A stretch of 64,000 bases of DNA, from assembly GCF_005938645.2 (NCBI RefSeq), contig NZ_CP042171.1, positions 1,178,001 to 1,242,000 of the forward strand, in the 5' to 3' direction. Every line of letters starts with the position of its first letter. The first letter of the stretch is position 1. The notes below the pieces were generated by a model, which did no database searches, had not been told where the DNA came from, and saw only the letters and a program-made list of their open reading frames with translations. Below, piece by piece: positions 47,690 through 57,775 of this stretch. Both the position numbers and the translations under genes were made by a program. The DNA is from Pedobacter sp. KBS0701. Its GTDB lineage: Bacteria > Bacteroidota > Bacteroidia > Sphingobacteriales > Sphingobacteriaceae.

Positions 47690-50600
47690 ATGAGAATGAC
47701 TAAAATTTTTACTAAAATCCCCATTTTTATCGTTATCCTGCTATTCTCTTTGTCTGTAGCAGCGCAAGAAATTACGGTTTCAGGCCGTGTGACAGATAAA
47801 GCCGGGGGGGCATTACCCGGAGTTTCAGTATCGCAGTTAAGCACTACAAAAGGTGCTACTACCAATCAGGATGGTGTGTATAAAATATCGGTTCCGCCAG
47901 GGGCTATCTTAAAATTTTCTTCTTTAGGCTTTGTTGCACAATTAATCACCGTAAATAATAAAAAGGTAATTGATGTGCAGTTAAAGGCGGACGTAAAGAA
48001 CCTGGACGAAGTAGTGGTACAGGTGGGGTATTCCACGATGCGCAAAAGCGATTTGACCGGCGCTGTATCCTCTATCGGGTCGGACGTGTTTGCTAACTCA
48101 GTGGTCACTACATTGGATCAGGCCTTACAAGGGCGGATAGCGGGACTGCAAAGCACGATGAATTCCGGTGTACCCGGTGGCGGAAGTTCTGTCCAGATTC
48201 GTGGGGTTAATTCCATTAACAGCACCAACGAGCCCATCTATGTGATTGATGGGGTGATCATCAGCGGGCGAACAGGAAACAACGATGTTAACCCCTTGGC
48301 CAGCATCAACTCGAATGATATCGCAAGTGTTGAAGTTTTAAAAGATGCTTCGGCCACTGCTATATATGGATCTCAAGGGGCTAATGGAGTCGTGTTGATC
48401 ACCATGAAAAAGGGAAAGAACGCCAGCCCTGTTCTAAGTTTTAATGCGAGGTATGGGCTTGAAAAGCTGCCGAAGCTTATCAATATGATGAACCTCAGCG
48501 AATACGCGCAACACCACAATGATTTTTCGGATGTGCTTGGTTATGGCCGGAGAGCAGACTTTAGTTTTCCGGAGTATCTTGGCGAAGGCACTAACTGGCA
48601 GAAAGAATTGTTTAAGACTGCACCTATGCAATCTTACGATTTGTCTGTCCGCGGTGGTAATAAGGCATCTACCTATAGCGTTTCAGGAGGTTATTTGAAC
48701 CAGGATGCCATTGTGCTGGGTGCTAATTATAAAAGGTTTGTTTTCCGTGTAAATATGGATAACGAAATTCAGCCCTGGGCCAAAATAGGCGCTACGGTCA
48801 ATGTTACTCAGGATAAGCAAAGCACAGCGATCTCCACATTCGGAGCAGTAGGTAATGCGCTGTTTCAAAGTCCGGCAGTTCCGATTCGTAATGCCGATGG
48901 TTCATTTGCCGGTCCAACTTCAGACCTTGATGCCAATACCCTTGGTTTTTCAAATCCGGTTGCGTTAGCGATGTTAAATACCCGGACCAGGGAGCGTTTT
49001 GATACCCGTGGTAATTTGTATTTGCAATTGCTTCCGGCAAAGGGAATCAATTTCAGAACCGAGGTGAATGTTGATGCCAACACAGATAATTTCCTGCAGT
49101 TTTTGCCGGCCTACCAGTTCGGCGCGTCAATCAAGGCCAATACAGAAAACAAACACGATAAAACGTATAACTTTTACCTGGGATGGAAGAATATCCTGAA
49201 CATAGATAAATCCTTTGGTGCAAATCATCGTACAAGTTTAATGCTTGGGCAGGAGATGATCAGCAGGAGAGGCGATTACCTGACCGGGAGCCGTCAGTAT
49301 GGCTCTAACGAACTTACAGGATTAGACGCAGGAGATGCTAATTACGCCACAAACAATGGAAGCGGATATAACTCCAGGCTGATGTCATTTTTTGGTCGTG
49401 CTACTTACAATTACAAAGATAGGTATTTGTTTACCGGAACGATGCGTTGGGATGGCTCGTCAAATTTTGCTCCAGGTCAGCAGTGGGGCGCTTTTCCATC
49501 GGCAGCAATAGCATGGCGTCTCTCTGAAGAGCCTTTTTTCAAGTCGCTTAAGGGAACCATCAGCAACGCCAAATTAAGGCTTAGCTACGGTATTGTGGGT
49601 AACTCAAATGTAGCCGCCTTTGCCTATGACAGTAACCTGTCCAATATACGTACTAATAGTCAGGGTACCGGTTTACAAACCGCAAATATCTCAAATCCTA
49701 ACCTGACCTGGGAAACTACAAAATCCTGGAATGCAGGTATGGACCTGACGATATTAAATAACCGGGTTGAACTGGTATTTGATTCATACATTAAAAAGAC
49801 CGACGACTTGCTTCTTCGGTTAAGTCTGCCTGCCTTTACCGGTACATCTGACATTCCCGGCTCTGCGCAAGCACCCTGGTATAATATAGGCGCCCTTCAA
49901 AATAAGGGTTTCGAATTTACTGTAAATACAAGGAATATTACCAGGGATAACTTCAGCTGGAAAACTACGGCCATCTTTACCTATAACCGGAACCTAGTTA
50001 CCCGCATGAATACTGCTACAGCGAGCATTCCAATGTACGATACGTCGAACGGAAAAAATATCATCACCTCTACAAGTGCAGGAAGTGCGGTAAGCCAGTT
50101 TTATGCTTATCAAATGATCGGGCGTATTAACTCCGCCGCTGACTTTTTGAAAGATAATGGCAATGGTACAAGCACCGTAATTACCCCAACTTTTAAATAT
50201 AAAACCGGTACCATAATCAATAACAACGATCCAACGCTGATTACATCAACTTACATAGGAGATTTGCTGTTTGCGGATGTTAACCATGATGGTATTGTTA
50301 ATGAGAGAGATATTACCAATGTGGGTAGCCCATTTCCGAATTTTACTTTTGGCCTTACCAACAGCTTTTCTTATAAGAATTTTGATTTCAGCTTTTTCTT
50401 TAACGGATCTGTTGGTGGCAAGGTATTCAATATCCTTAGAAGCCGGACTGACGATCCCAGAAGTCTTTCCAATGTTAGTGAAATTGTAACCAACTATGCC
50501 AGATTAGGTTACAAAGACGGTAATTCGGCAAATACCAATATCTGGAATGTTTACGTGTTGCCGGGAGCAAACCCCAGTTTAGGCAGAATGTCTGTTCAAA

Positions 50601-50890
50601 ACACGAATAATAGCATTTTTAGCGATAGTTATGTAGAAGATGCTTCTTATTTACGACTTCAAAACGTTTCACTAGGCTACAAGTTCCCTACCAAGCTTTT
50701 GGAAAAGTTCTTTATTAAAAGCGTACGTGTTTATACTAACCTGCAAAATGTCTTCACATTCAGTAAATATAGTGGGTATGACCCGGAAGTGGGTTCACTT
50801 AACGGTCAAAATATGCTCACTTATGGTGTAGATGGCGGTAGAATACCCTCATCCCGTTTTTACACATTTGGTTTGGATATGAACTTTTAA
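47690..50890 (+). CDS. SusC/RagA-type TonB-dependent receptor (no STN domain)
   Basis: 1066 residues. Signal peptide to about VAAQ; carboxypeptidase-D-like domain about 28-105 (VSGRVTDKAGGALPGVSVSQ); the SusC signature region with the plug (LDQALQGRIAGLQ, EPIYVIDGVIISG, VLKDASATAIYGSQGANGVV); then the barrel, ending YTFGLDMNF. It lacks the N-terminal STN domain, so it does not signal through a FecR and must be regulated another way. The partner SusD follows after 11 nt. A second in-frame ATG at 47696 could be the start. Confidence 0.95.
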   Translation: MRMTKIFTKIPIFIVILLFSLSVAAQEITVSGRVTDKAGGALPGVSVSQLSTTKGATTNQDGVYKISVPPGAILKFSSLGFVAQLITVNNKKVIDVQLKADVKNLDEVVVQVGYSTMRKSDLTGAVSSIGSDVFANSVVTTLDQALQGRIAGLQSTMNSGVPGGGSSVQIRGVNSINSTNEPIYVIDGVIISGRTGNNDVNPLASINSNDIASVEVLKDASATAIYGSQGANGVVLITMKKGKNASPVLSFNARYGLEKLPKLINMMNLSEYAQHHNDFSDVLGYGRRADFSFPEYLGEGTNWQKELFKTAPMQSYDLSVRGGNKASTYSVSGGYLNQDAIVLGANYKRFVFRVNMDNEIQPWAKIGATVNVTQDKQSTAISTFGAVGNALFQSPAVPIRNADGSFAGPTSDLDANTLGFSNPVALAMLNTRTRERFDTRGNLYLQLLPAKGINFRTEVNVDANTDNFLQFLPAYQFGASIKANTENKHDKTYNFYLGWKNILNIDKSFGANHRTSLMLGQEMISRRGDYLTGSRQYGSNELTGLDAGDANYATNNGSGYNSRLMSFFGRATYNYKDRYLFTGTMRWDGSSNFAPGQQWGAFPSAAIAWRLSEEPFFKSLKGTISNAKLRLSYGIVGNSNVAAFAYDSNLSNIRTNSQGTGLQTANISNPNLTWETTKSWNAGMDLTILNNRVELVFDSYIKKTDDLLLRLSLPAFTGTSDIPGSAQAPWYNIGALQNKGFEFTVNTRNITRDNFSWKTTAIFTYNRNLVTRMNTATASIPMYDTSNGKNIITSTSAGSAVSQFYAYQMIGRINSAADFLKDNGNGTSTVITPTFKYKTGTIINNNDPTLITSTYIGDLLFADVNHDGIVNERDITNVGSPFPNFTFGLTNSFSYKNFDFSFFFNGSVGGKVFNILRSRTDDPRSLSNVSEIVTNYARLGYKDGNSANTNIWNVYVLPGANPSLGRMSVQNTNNSIFSDSYVEDASYLRLQNVSLGYKFPTKLLEKFFIKSVRVYTNLQNVFTFSKYSGYDPEVGSLNGQNMLTYGVDGGRIPSSRFYTFGLDMNF

Positions 50891-50901
50891 CCCTTATTAT
50901 C

Positions 50902-52671
50902 ATGAAAAATAAAAATATACTTATTACACTTCTATGTACACTGGGGCTTACCTTTTTTTCCGGATGTAAAAAATACCTGGAAGTACATTCTGATACACAA
51001 AAGCAGGTAAGCAACTCTTTTAAAACAATTGAAGATCTTCGGGCAACCACGGCTTTCCTGTATGCAACGCCATGGAATAAATTTAATGATTATGCGCGAA
51101 CCATTACAGAGGGGCGGGCAAATAATGTTTATGTTGATGGGGTTACGGGCACAATTTCTGCTTTAGCTTTATTTGCCGAAAATTCTAACTTTAACGAATT
51201 ATTTCAAACCTGGGGATCGTTATATGTAGCGGTAACTCAAGCAGACTACATTATAAATGATTATGTACCATTGAGTATAACCAACGGTGTAGACGCAACA
51301 CGGGCCAAAGGTTGTGAGGGAGAAGCCCGCTTCATCAGGGGCTATTCTTATTGGTATCTGGCTATGTTATGGCATGATGTGCCAATTATCGATGATCCAA
51401 GAAAATATGTACTGAATACGTTGCTGCCTCCTAATTCATTTGAAGATGTGCTGCAATATGCCATTAACGATCTGACGATTGCCGCTCAAACCCTGCCCGC
51501 TACAGATAGCAAAGGACGGGTAACCAAATACAGTGCAGAGGCTATGCTTGCCAGAGTACTGCTTACCGGTGCGGATTATGCTATGGGAAATCGGTTTTCA
51601 AGCGAATATTTAAAGCGAAATGGCGTAAGCAGCAATGCGGAAATGGCACAGAAATATTTTGATTTGGCGAAGCAGTCTTGTCTGGACGTAATTAATCTGT
51701 CATCTTATAAAATGCTTGATAATTATGAAGATATATGGAAAGTACAAACCAATAACAATGCAGAAGTGCTTTTTGGCTATCAATTTTTACCTGGCGCTGC
51801 AGATTACGGCTTGGGAAATGTATTAAATAATCTTTCTTTTAACGGTGATGTAACCGGTAACCTTACCGGCGGAAGCAATGTATTTATTTCTTATGACCTG
51901 CTCCGGTTGCTGGTTCAGGACGGCGCGCAGTCGCGATTGCGCGGTAACGTTTTTATACCAGGGCAAAACTATGCCTACCTGGGTACACAGCTGGCAGCAG
52001 GCAGTTTTACAGTGCCATCTAATTCCAAAACCAAATGTAACATCAAAAAATTTGTTGTAGGAAGCAACAAAGATACCGATGGTGCAGCAGTAGCAGGAAA
52101 CAGCGGTTTGGTATCACCCGCTTTACGGATGTCGGAAGTTTACCTGATGTATGCGGAAGCCATTATGGGGACTGCAACACAAACATCAGATGCAACAGCG
52201 CTGGAAAATTTCAATAAGGTTAGAAAACGTGCTTTTTACCTCAATCCAACAGGCTATCAGCCTTATACGTTAGTTACACGAAATGATTTGTTATTAGAAC
52301 GACGTAAAGAGTTGTTTTATGAAATGACCTACTGGCCTGATCTGGTGAGGCGCTCGTTTTACGATATGGACTGGACACTTAACTTTTTAAACAACAAATT
52401 GAAAAACAGTGACCCAACAACCAGTTTTACAAACTACGCTTCTTATTCGTACACCTATGACCCGCCAAAGTTTCCTAATACAGCAGGCTGGGATAACTCT
52501 CCACGGGTTCAGGCTGGTTATATTTCACAGCAGGTGGTGCATAACGTTCCTGCGGGCTCTTATGTACATGCTATTGGGTCCAAGTCGAACATCTGGGCCT
52601 TACCTTATCCGGCCGCTGAAATTAATAGTGACCCCAATTTGAACGACGCACCTGTTCCTTACAAATTTTAA
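50902..52671 (+). CDS. SusD/RagB-type surface lipoprotein
   Basis: 589 residues. Lipobox TFFSGC (Cys at about 22) followed by KKYLEV. TPR-like helices bracket the conserved GEARFIRGYSYWYLAMLWHD region; the C-terminal signature is LLLERRKELFYEMTYWPDLV. It binds the substrate at the surface and closes the SusC channel encoded just upstream. Length is typical for SusD proteins of large-oligosaccharide systems. Confidence 0.94.
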   Translation: MKNKNILITLLCTLGLTFFSGCKKYLEVHSDTQKQVSNSFKTIEDLRATTAFLYATPWNKFNDYARTITEGRANNVYVDGVTGTISALALFAENSNFNELFQTWGSLYVAVTQADYIINDYVPLSITNGVDATRAKGCEGEARFIRGYSYWYLAMLWHDVPIIDDPRKYVLNTLLPPNSFEDVLQYAINDLTIAAQTLPATDSKGRVTKYSAEAMLARVLLTGADYAMGNRFSSEYLKRNGVSSNAEMAQKYFDLAKQSCLDVINLSSYKMLDNYEDIWKVQTNNNAEVLFGYQFLPGAADYGLGNVLNNLSFNGDVTGNLTGGSNVFISYDLLRLLVQDGAQSRLRGNVFIPGQNYAYLGTQLAAGSFTVPSNSKTKCNIKKFVVGSNKDTDGAAVAGNSGLVSPALRMSEVYLMYAEAIMGTATQTSDATALENFNKVRKRAFYLNPTGYQPYTLVTRNDLLLERRKELFYEMTYWPDLVRRSFYDMDWTLNFLNNKLKNSDPTTSFTNYASYSYTYDPPKFPNTAGWDNSPRVQAGYISQQVVHNVPAGSYVHAIGSKSNIWALPYPAAEINSDPNLNDAPVPYKF

Positions 52672-52682
52672 ACTTTATAATT

Positions 52683-54005
52683 ATGAAAAGAGCTATCGAT
52701 ATAAAATATTTTATTTGGGGGATGGGCATCATATTGCTTTCCTGTATTGCGCTGTCATCCTGTAAAAAACAAAACACAGCTGATATAAAGATTGACGGAG
52801 TATGGACTAATCAGTACCCGAATCCTACTGTGCAGATCAACATTTCTAATCTAGGCGCGTGGGTGCGTTTGCAAGGGCATGGTTTTTCGGGGCTGCGCGC
52901 AATCTATTGCAATGGCGTTGCTACATCTTTCTCGGCGGCAAATGTTACCGATAACAACATTATATTCTCTATACCAGCTGTCCTTCCAACCGGCGGCGAT
53001 ATTGCCGATACTACTGTACGGAACACCATCCGTATCGTTACGAAAAATGGTGAAGCAGTTTATAATCATTTTGTATTCCGGGATATAAATCGTATTCCTG
53101 CTATCAATGGCGTTTCGGCTACTATGCCGTTTCCCGGGGATATGGTGATTGTAAGTGGAAAAAATCTCAAGAATACCACTAAGGTGGAGATGCCGGGCAG
53201 TCTGGCCGTTTCAATAGCTGCGAAAACCGATACCACCATCGCTTTTACTGTGCCTGCCAATGTCGATATGAATAAAAGCGGCGCAATTAGCCTGACAATT
53301 GATGGAACTGTATACTCTACTCCTCCGTACATGTATTACAGGGAAGGGATGTTTATGGAAACAACAACCGATGCACAGGTACCTCAAACAGGAGGAACTG
53401 GTTATACCACAATATCAGGCGCTAATGTTGCGGCGGCTACCAAACTGGCCAATAATCCGCAAAATGTTATTGCTATTCCGGCAGCGGCTAAAGATATAGC
53501 GGTTGGCACAGGCAACGATGACAAGAACAATACAGGGTTTTTACGTTTCCAGATGGTTAAGGCCTTGCAAAAGGTGATTGATAATTCGGCAAATCAGATA
53601 GTGGCCACAACGCAGATGAACAACCTGGGTATCCAGTTTGAATTGTACATGAATCAACCCTGGACTTCGGGTGTAATCTCCTACAGGATGAATATTTCCA
53701 ATGGGGGCGCTAACTCTTATACTTGCAACAATTTTGGCTGGTGGGCTGGTTTATCAACCGCTTCTTATAATTTTAATAACCAATGGCAAACCGTTACCAT
53801 ACCTTTAAGTTATTTCAAGGCTACCTCCGGAGGACTTCCTTTAGGTACTTTGCAAAGCTATATCACGGATAACGCAAGTGTAAATTCGGGCGTGGCCTTT
53901 GTAAATTATTATCAAAATTTCCCTTCGAAAGCATTGCCGCAATTTCAACTCTTCATGGCGAACTTTCGGATTGTACCAATGGTTACAAATATTAATAATA
54001 ATTGA
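52683..54005 (+). CDS. Surface glycan-binding protein with IPT/TIG domains
   Basis: 440 residues. Lipobox region IALSSC (about 27) then KKQNT. Two Ig-like IPT/TIG domains follow (about 45-130 and 135-220; MPFPGDMVIVSGKNL is the classic IPT opening). The last about 210 residues are a beta-sandwich rich in Trp/Asn/Tyr (NNFGWWAGLSTASYNFNNQW), as in the glycan-binding domain of SGBP-B proteins encoded after SusCD. It should hold polysaccharide at the surface. No glycoside hydrolase follows. Confidence 0.85.
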   Translation: MKRAIDIKYFIWGMGIILLSCIALSSCKKQNTADIKIDGVWTNQYPNPTVQINISNLGAWVRLQGHGFSGLRAIYCNGVATSFSAANVTDNNIIFSIPAVLPTGGDIADTTVRNTIRIVTKNGEAVYNHFVFRDINRIPAINGVSATMPFPGDMVIVSGKNLKNTTKVEMPGSLAVSIAAKTDTTIAFTVPANVDMNKSGAISLTIDGTVYSTPPYMYYREGMFMETTTDAQVPQTGGTGYTTISGANVAAATKLANNPQNVIAIPAAAKDIAVGTGNDDKNNTGFLRFQMVKALQKVIDNSANQIVATTQMNNLGIQFELYMNQPWTSGVISYRMNISNGGANSYTCNNFGWWAGLSTASYNFNNQWQTVTIPLSYFKATSGGLPLGTLQSYITDNASVNSGVAFVNYYQNFPSKALPQFQLFMANFRIVPMVTNINNN

Positions 54006-54034
54006 TGATTTCCGGCTGATCAGGCTGTGTCATT

Positions 54035-54080
54035 AACATCATTCGGGGTGGCTGTTCCGGCAATTCCGAATGATGTTTTC
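54035..54080 (+). terminator. Strong terminator of the second SusCD operon
   Basis: AACATCATTCGG at 54035-54046 is the exact complement of CCGAATGATGTT at 54066-54077, followed by TTTC. Confidence 0.8.
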
Positions 54081-54235
54081 ACATCCATTTGCGCTCATAG
54101 TTGAATTTGACCTGATGCTGGTATTTACTTTTACAAATTTTATTCCCCTAGCTTGATTTATTTGTTGTAAATATATACTTGCGATTTTTTTTCTATTTTA
54201 ATGCCTCACCGGTCAGATTCATGGTCGGTTTTTTA

Positions 54236-54269
54236 AAGGGTTGCTCGTTAAAAAGCAGCCCTTTTTTTA
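54236..54269 (+). terminator. Orphan terminator-like hairpin
   Basis: GGGTTGCT (54238-54245) pairs with AGCAGCCC (54254-54261, one G-U) and is followed by seven T. No gene ends just upstream: the 54006-54462 spacer has no credible gene. It may therefore end a short untranslated RNA or be a leftover. Confidence 0.6.
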
Positions 54270-54462
54270 TTTTCAGCAGATTATGGTTTAAGGCTCTTTC
54301 CGGGTATTTTGTTCTAATGGACCTACGAATTACGGAAACGAATGGTGCATCTTATCAAAGCCGATGTGAAATGGAAAACAACAACTGTTACATTTTCTGG
54401 AGAACTGACAGCATTTTATAGCATTCATTCTTCCTGCAAAGGTTATATTATCTTCTTAAGTT

Positions 54463-55617
54463 TTATTCCCTAAAAGCAACGATTTCTTTCTCTTTAGGCA
54501 ATTCGTTGTTGTGAACTTCGGTAAAACCTTGTTTAAACCCCAGGCGGTAATGATCAATTAAATAAGGTAATCCTTCTCCTTTAAGTAGCATAGGGGAAGT
54601 TGTAACCTCGAAATGCAGATGTGGCTCACGCGCATCTCCGGAATTGCCAATTTTGGCTAGTATTTCTCCTTTCCGGACATGATCTCCTGCTTTGACGCGT
54701 ACACTGCCCGGCTGCAGATGCATATAATGCGCATATTGACCATTACCCAGCTCAATCACTATGTTGTTACCGGCAAGTTTCCCGAAAGTTAGTGGCACAG
54801 CAGGATGGAATTCTTTTCCGTGACCCGGAATATTATCAGGTAAGCCGTCATTTGCAGCGATTATTTTTCCGTCAGCAACCGCAAAAACCTGCTCGCCGTA
54901 ACAAAAATAGGAATGTACATCACGCGGATTGCCGGAAAAAGACAGGCTATCCTTAACCTTTTTCCAGTCGATTGCAAATCTTCTTGAATTAACCGCCCGC
55001 CCGTTAAGGATAATAACGCCTCTCCGATGATGATTATCAACGCTGTTGCCAGGACCATCGGCTGCGATCCAATCGGTACCTTTTACGGGTGGCTTAAGTA
55101 TCTGAAGTTTCCTTTTATGGGTAAAAACTACTGCCCCGTCCAAAGAGTCATTCTCTGTGATTACCCGATGTGTTATTTTGTCGGGAAAAGAAAGGGGATT
55201 GTTTAATTTTGCTTCAATAAATACAATGGCGCTCTGACCACCTACAATAGTAGTAAGATTATCCTTTGAGCCATTTACACCTAAAATTTTGATCATGTTA
55301 TGCAGTTGTAGCGTATCAAAAGATACAATGGGGCTGCTGTTTTCGTTATTAGTATCTCTTAATTCAATACCACGCAAACTTATAGCTGATGTACTGAAAT
55401 TGGTTAAGTATAACTCGTATATCAGAACAGATTTTTGTCCGCTTGGAAAAGAAGTCGGATCAGAAAGTACATGCATTTCCATCTGTAGCGGAAATGAGAA
55501 AGGTTTTGTGGTCGGAGTCTTTTTAGAAGGAAGGGTTTGTGCCACCGATGGCGCCCGGAATGAAAAAATGAGGATTACACATGTTATAAATGATAGTATA
55601 TGATTGCTGATTTTCAT
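54463..55617 (-). CDS. Secreted M23-family (LytM-type) metallopeptidase
   Basis: 384 residues. Signal peptide to about SVAQ. An N-terminal beta domain of about 150 residues of unknown type precedes the M23 domain (about 225-370). Zn-site features: DVHSYFCYGEQVFAVADGKI with the first His region, NGQYAHYMHLQPGSV, and HLHFEV near the end (the HxH motif). M23 enzymes cut peptide cross-links, mostly in peptidoglycan; members with extra domains may act on other secreted peptides. The gene is alone on the minus strand. Confidence 0.88.
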   Translation of the reverse strand: MKISNHILSFITCVILIFSFRAPSVAQTLPSKKTPTTKPFSFPLQMEMHVLSDPTSFPSGQKSVLIYELYLTNFSTSAISLRGIELRDTNNENSSPIVSFDTLQLHNMIKILGVNGSKDNLTTIVGGQSAIVFIEAKLNNPLSFPDKITHRVITENDSLDGAVVFTHKRKLQILKPPVKGTDWIAADGPGNSVDNHHRRGVIILNGRAVNSRRFAIDWKKVKDSLSFSGNPRDVHSYFCYGEQVFAVADGKIIAANDGLPDNIPGHGKEFHPAVPLTFGKLAGNNIVIELGNGQYAHYMHLQPGSVRVKAGDHVRKGEILAKIGNSGDAREPHLHFEVTTSPMLLKGEGLPYLIDHYRLGFKQGFTEVHNNELPKEKEIVAFRE

Positions 55618-56008
55618 AAAATACAGTTTTATTATAAGACTTTTAAAAAGGTCTATATGTTACACAATAATGGGTGAAACCAATAGTGTAGGAATAATAT
55701 TATCAGGCAATCCGATATTCAATGAGAAAACTATCCTGATATAAATGATATAAACAGGTTTAGAGATTTTTTTATAAGAAATTAATAAAATCCAGGTGTT
55801 AAAAGAAAAAAAGAACAGATGGTACCATATTAATTTAATTGGCCGGAAATTCTATAACATTGCTGCTGGTAAGTAACTGTTATCAGTTCCGCGACATTTT
55901 TGACTTCAACTCTGAATCAAGTCCCTCTGATGGGTATCTACAGTCAACAGACTTAAAACGGCCCATGAGCTTTAGGGAATGATCAGTAATGGATCTGTTC
56001 GTAGATTT
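55618..56008. other. Intergenic, about 390 nt, nothing recognised
   Basis: Spacer between the M23 gene start and the DUF4260 gene stop, both on the minus strand. AT-rich, no repeat or small gene seen. Confidence 0.4.
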
Positions 56009-56383
56009 TTAATTCTGGTTGTTTTCAGATTTGCCAATATGACCCAAATGGGTATAGTTGAAGCCGTTTTCAAGCTTTAATCCATATCCCAACAATCGGT
56101 CAAGACTGCTATGTCCGAGTAGTACCAATCCTGCTAGTTCGATATAAGGCTGATGGAAAATATAACCCAATCCTGCAATAACAACTGCCAATAGCTGATG
56201 GTGAAAGATATTATAGGAGATTGCACCAGCTTTGTTATTAATCAGATAGCCCAACATACTCAGATCTGGCAACAGGAAGATCGGAACCCACATCCACCAG
56301 GAAATGTGAATTGGTAATGCGGTGATGAGTAGTAAGGAAATCAGAAATGGTACGATGGCTTCTGCCCTGATCAGTTTTTTCAT
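56009..56383 (-). CDS. DUF4260-family small membrane protein
   Basis: 124 residues if started at ATG 56383 (MKKLIRAEAIVP); eight upstream in-frame codons are possible but unlike the family. About four hydrophobic segments. The family pattern is clear: PIFLLPDLSMLGYLIN near the front, HHQLLAVVIA in the middle, and HSSLDRLLGYGLKLENGFNY, then THLGHIGK at the end. DUF4260 proteins are uncharacterised. It is 81 nt downstream of the Crp-like regulator on the same strand, a pairing that suggests the regulator controls it. Confidence 0.85.
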   Translation of the reverse strand: MKKLIRAEAIVPFLISLLLITALPIHISWWMWVPIFLLPDLSMLGYLINNKAGAISYNIFHHQLLAVVIAGLGYIFHQPYIELAGLVLLGHSSLDRLLGYGLKLENGFNYTHLGHIGKSENNQN

Positions 56384-56464
56384 GTTATTTATTTTTTGAT
56401 AAGACAAATGTCATCAGTCCGGGCTTATCGGAACGTTAACAAAAGCTAATAAAATTTTAAGGGC

Positions 56465-57058
56465 TTATTTTTTGCTGCTTACTCTTCGCCTGATACGACT
56501 CAGGCTAACCGGGCTTACGCCAAGGTAATTGGCAATTAAATGCTGTGGTATTCGTTCGATAATTTTATTTTTCTCCGATTTTAACAGCTCAGCGTAACGT
56601 TGCTCCGGAGATAAGACCAATAGCTTTACCATTCGGTCTTCCAGTCCTAATGCAATATATTCGGCGAGTTTTCTGCCAAAGCGCTCCCAGGCATGCGACT
56701 GCTCGAAAAGAGACGCAAGTACCTGATATGGAAAGGATAATAACTCGCATCTGGTTAAGGCCTCTATAGTCAGCTTCGATGGTGATGCACTCAAAGCACT
56801 AAAATAAGCGCTTACCAGTGCGTTCTCAAAATAAAAATAGGTTGTCCGCTCTTCACCGTCCGAAATGTAGTAATGTCTCATGTTTCCTTCAAGGATAAAA
56901 CCTATATGCTTTTCCTTTTCTCCTTCCAAAATCCACTTTTCCTTTTTTTTTAAGCTGAGGTAACTGATGTGCGGGATTAACAGCGACCAGTCTTCGTCAC
57001 TAAGGATTACAAAGTTTTCGATAGCAAATCTGAGGCGGGATAACTGACTTGTGTCCAT
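56465..57058 (-). CDS. Crp/Fnr-family transcriptional regulator
   Basis: 197 residues. N-terminal cyclic-nucleotide-binding-type roll, with EGEKEKHIGFILEGNMRHYY as its core, then a long dimer helix and a C-terminal winged helix (IPQHLIANYLGVSPVSLSRI). There is no Cys cluster for an iron-sulfur center and no conserved arginine for cAMP phosphate, so the ligand is unknown. The family is abundant in Sphingobacteriaceae, often beside one small membrane gene such as the DUF4260 gene here. Confidence 0.9.
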   Translation of the reverse strand: MDTSQLSRLRFAIENFVILSDEDWSLLIPHISYLSLKKKEKWILEGEKEKHIGFILEGNMRHYYISDGEERTTYFYFENALVSAYFSALSASPSKLTIEALTRCELLSFPYQVLASLFEQSHAWERFGRKLAEYIALGLEDRMVKLLVLSPEQRYAELLKSEKNKIIERIPQHLIANYLGVSPVSLSRIRRRVSSKK

Positions 57059-57241
57059 AAAGCTAATTTAGAAGTTTTAGCTGATTTTAATTCAGGACGG
57101 ACATGCATAATTTTTGCAAGCGGTAATTTACTTTTCTTTCAAGTTATTTTGGACACAGAATTTCGAATCAACTGTGAAAAAAAACCGTATCAGGCCATGT
57201 ATCAAGGTTGTTAGCAGCTGTCATTTTGTTTTTGCATCAAA

Positions 57242-57258
57242 CTTCAAGATGTCTTCAG
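57242..57258 (+). promoter_or_regulatory. CTTCA-N6-CTTCA direct repeat, copy 1
   Basis: CTTCAAGATGTCTTCAG: two CTTCA half-sites spaced 11 nt start-to-start, as for tandem OmpR/PhoB-type binding. It lies about 40 nt before the response-regulator remnant (57281). A second copy lies at 58008-58024. Confidence 0.6.
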
Positions 57259-57280
57259 TATCTTATGACATATTTGCGTA

Positions 57281-57775
57281 TTGAAGATTCTCATTATCGA
57301 AGACGAACCTGGTTTGCAGCGCAGTATAGCACAATATCTCCTGTCGGAAGGTAATTTGTGCAGTATGGCCTCAACCTATATTCAGGCATTGGAAAGACTT
57401 GGGGCATACGAATACGACTGCATTTTGCTCGATCTTACGCTGCCAGACGGAGAGGGACTTCAGCTACTGAACTACCTTAAACGCATAAACAGGACCGAAG
57501 GGGTGATCATTATATCTGCGAGAAATTCCATAGACCAAAAGATAGAAGGTTTGAGTCTAGGTGCAGATGATTACCTGACGAAGCCGTTTCATCTTTCATA
57601 ACTCAATGCCAGAATATTGGCTGTTGTTCGCCGCAAAAGTGCACAGGGAGAACGTCATATTGAATTTAATGAAATCAGGATAGATCTGGATGCAAAAGAG
57701 GTAATTGTAAATGGTAAACCACTGCGTTTTAGGTTTGGTAGTGCGATATGTTCTTTCCTAATTCTGTTTTTTTGA
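57281..57775 (+). pseudogene. OmpR-family response regulator with nonsense codon and lost C-terminus
   Basis: Starts with TTG 57281 (M-KILIIEDEPG). The receiver domain is intact through LLDLTLPDGEG (phospho-Asp) and SLGADDYLTKPFHLS. A TAA (57599-57601) then stands where E of the usual SELNARI is expected; after it LNARILAVVRRK and DLDAKEVIVNGKPL continue in the same frame. The winged helix is missing: after about 57725 the sequence changes character and the frame ends at 57775. The gene is dead: one substitution plus a deletion that probably also took its histidine kinase. Confidence 0.85.

Noticed and set aside
54179..54421. 80-codon frame after the second SusCD operon
   Set aside because: Runs straight through a terminator hairpin and has no protein character.
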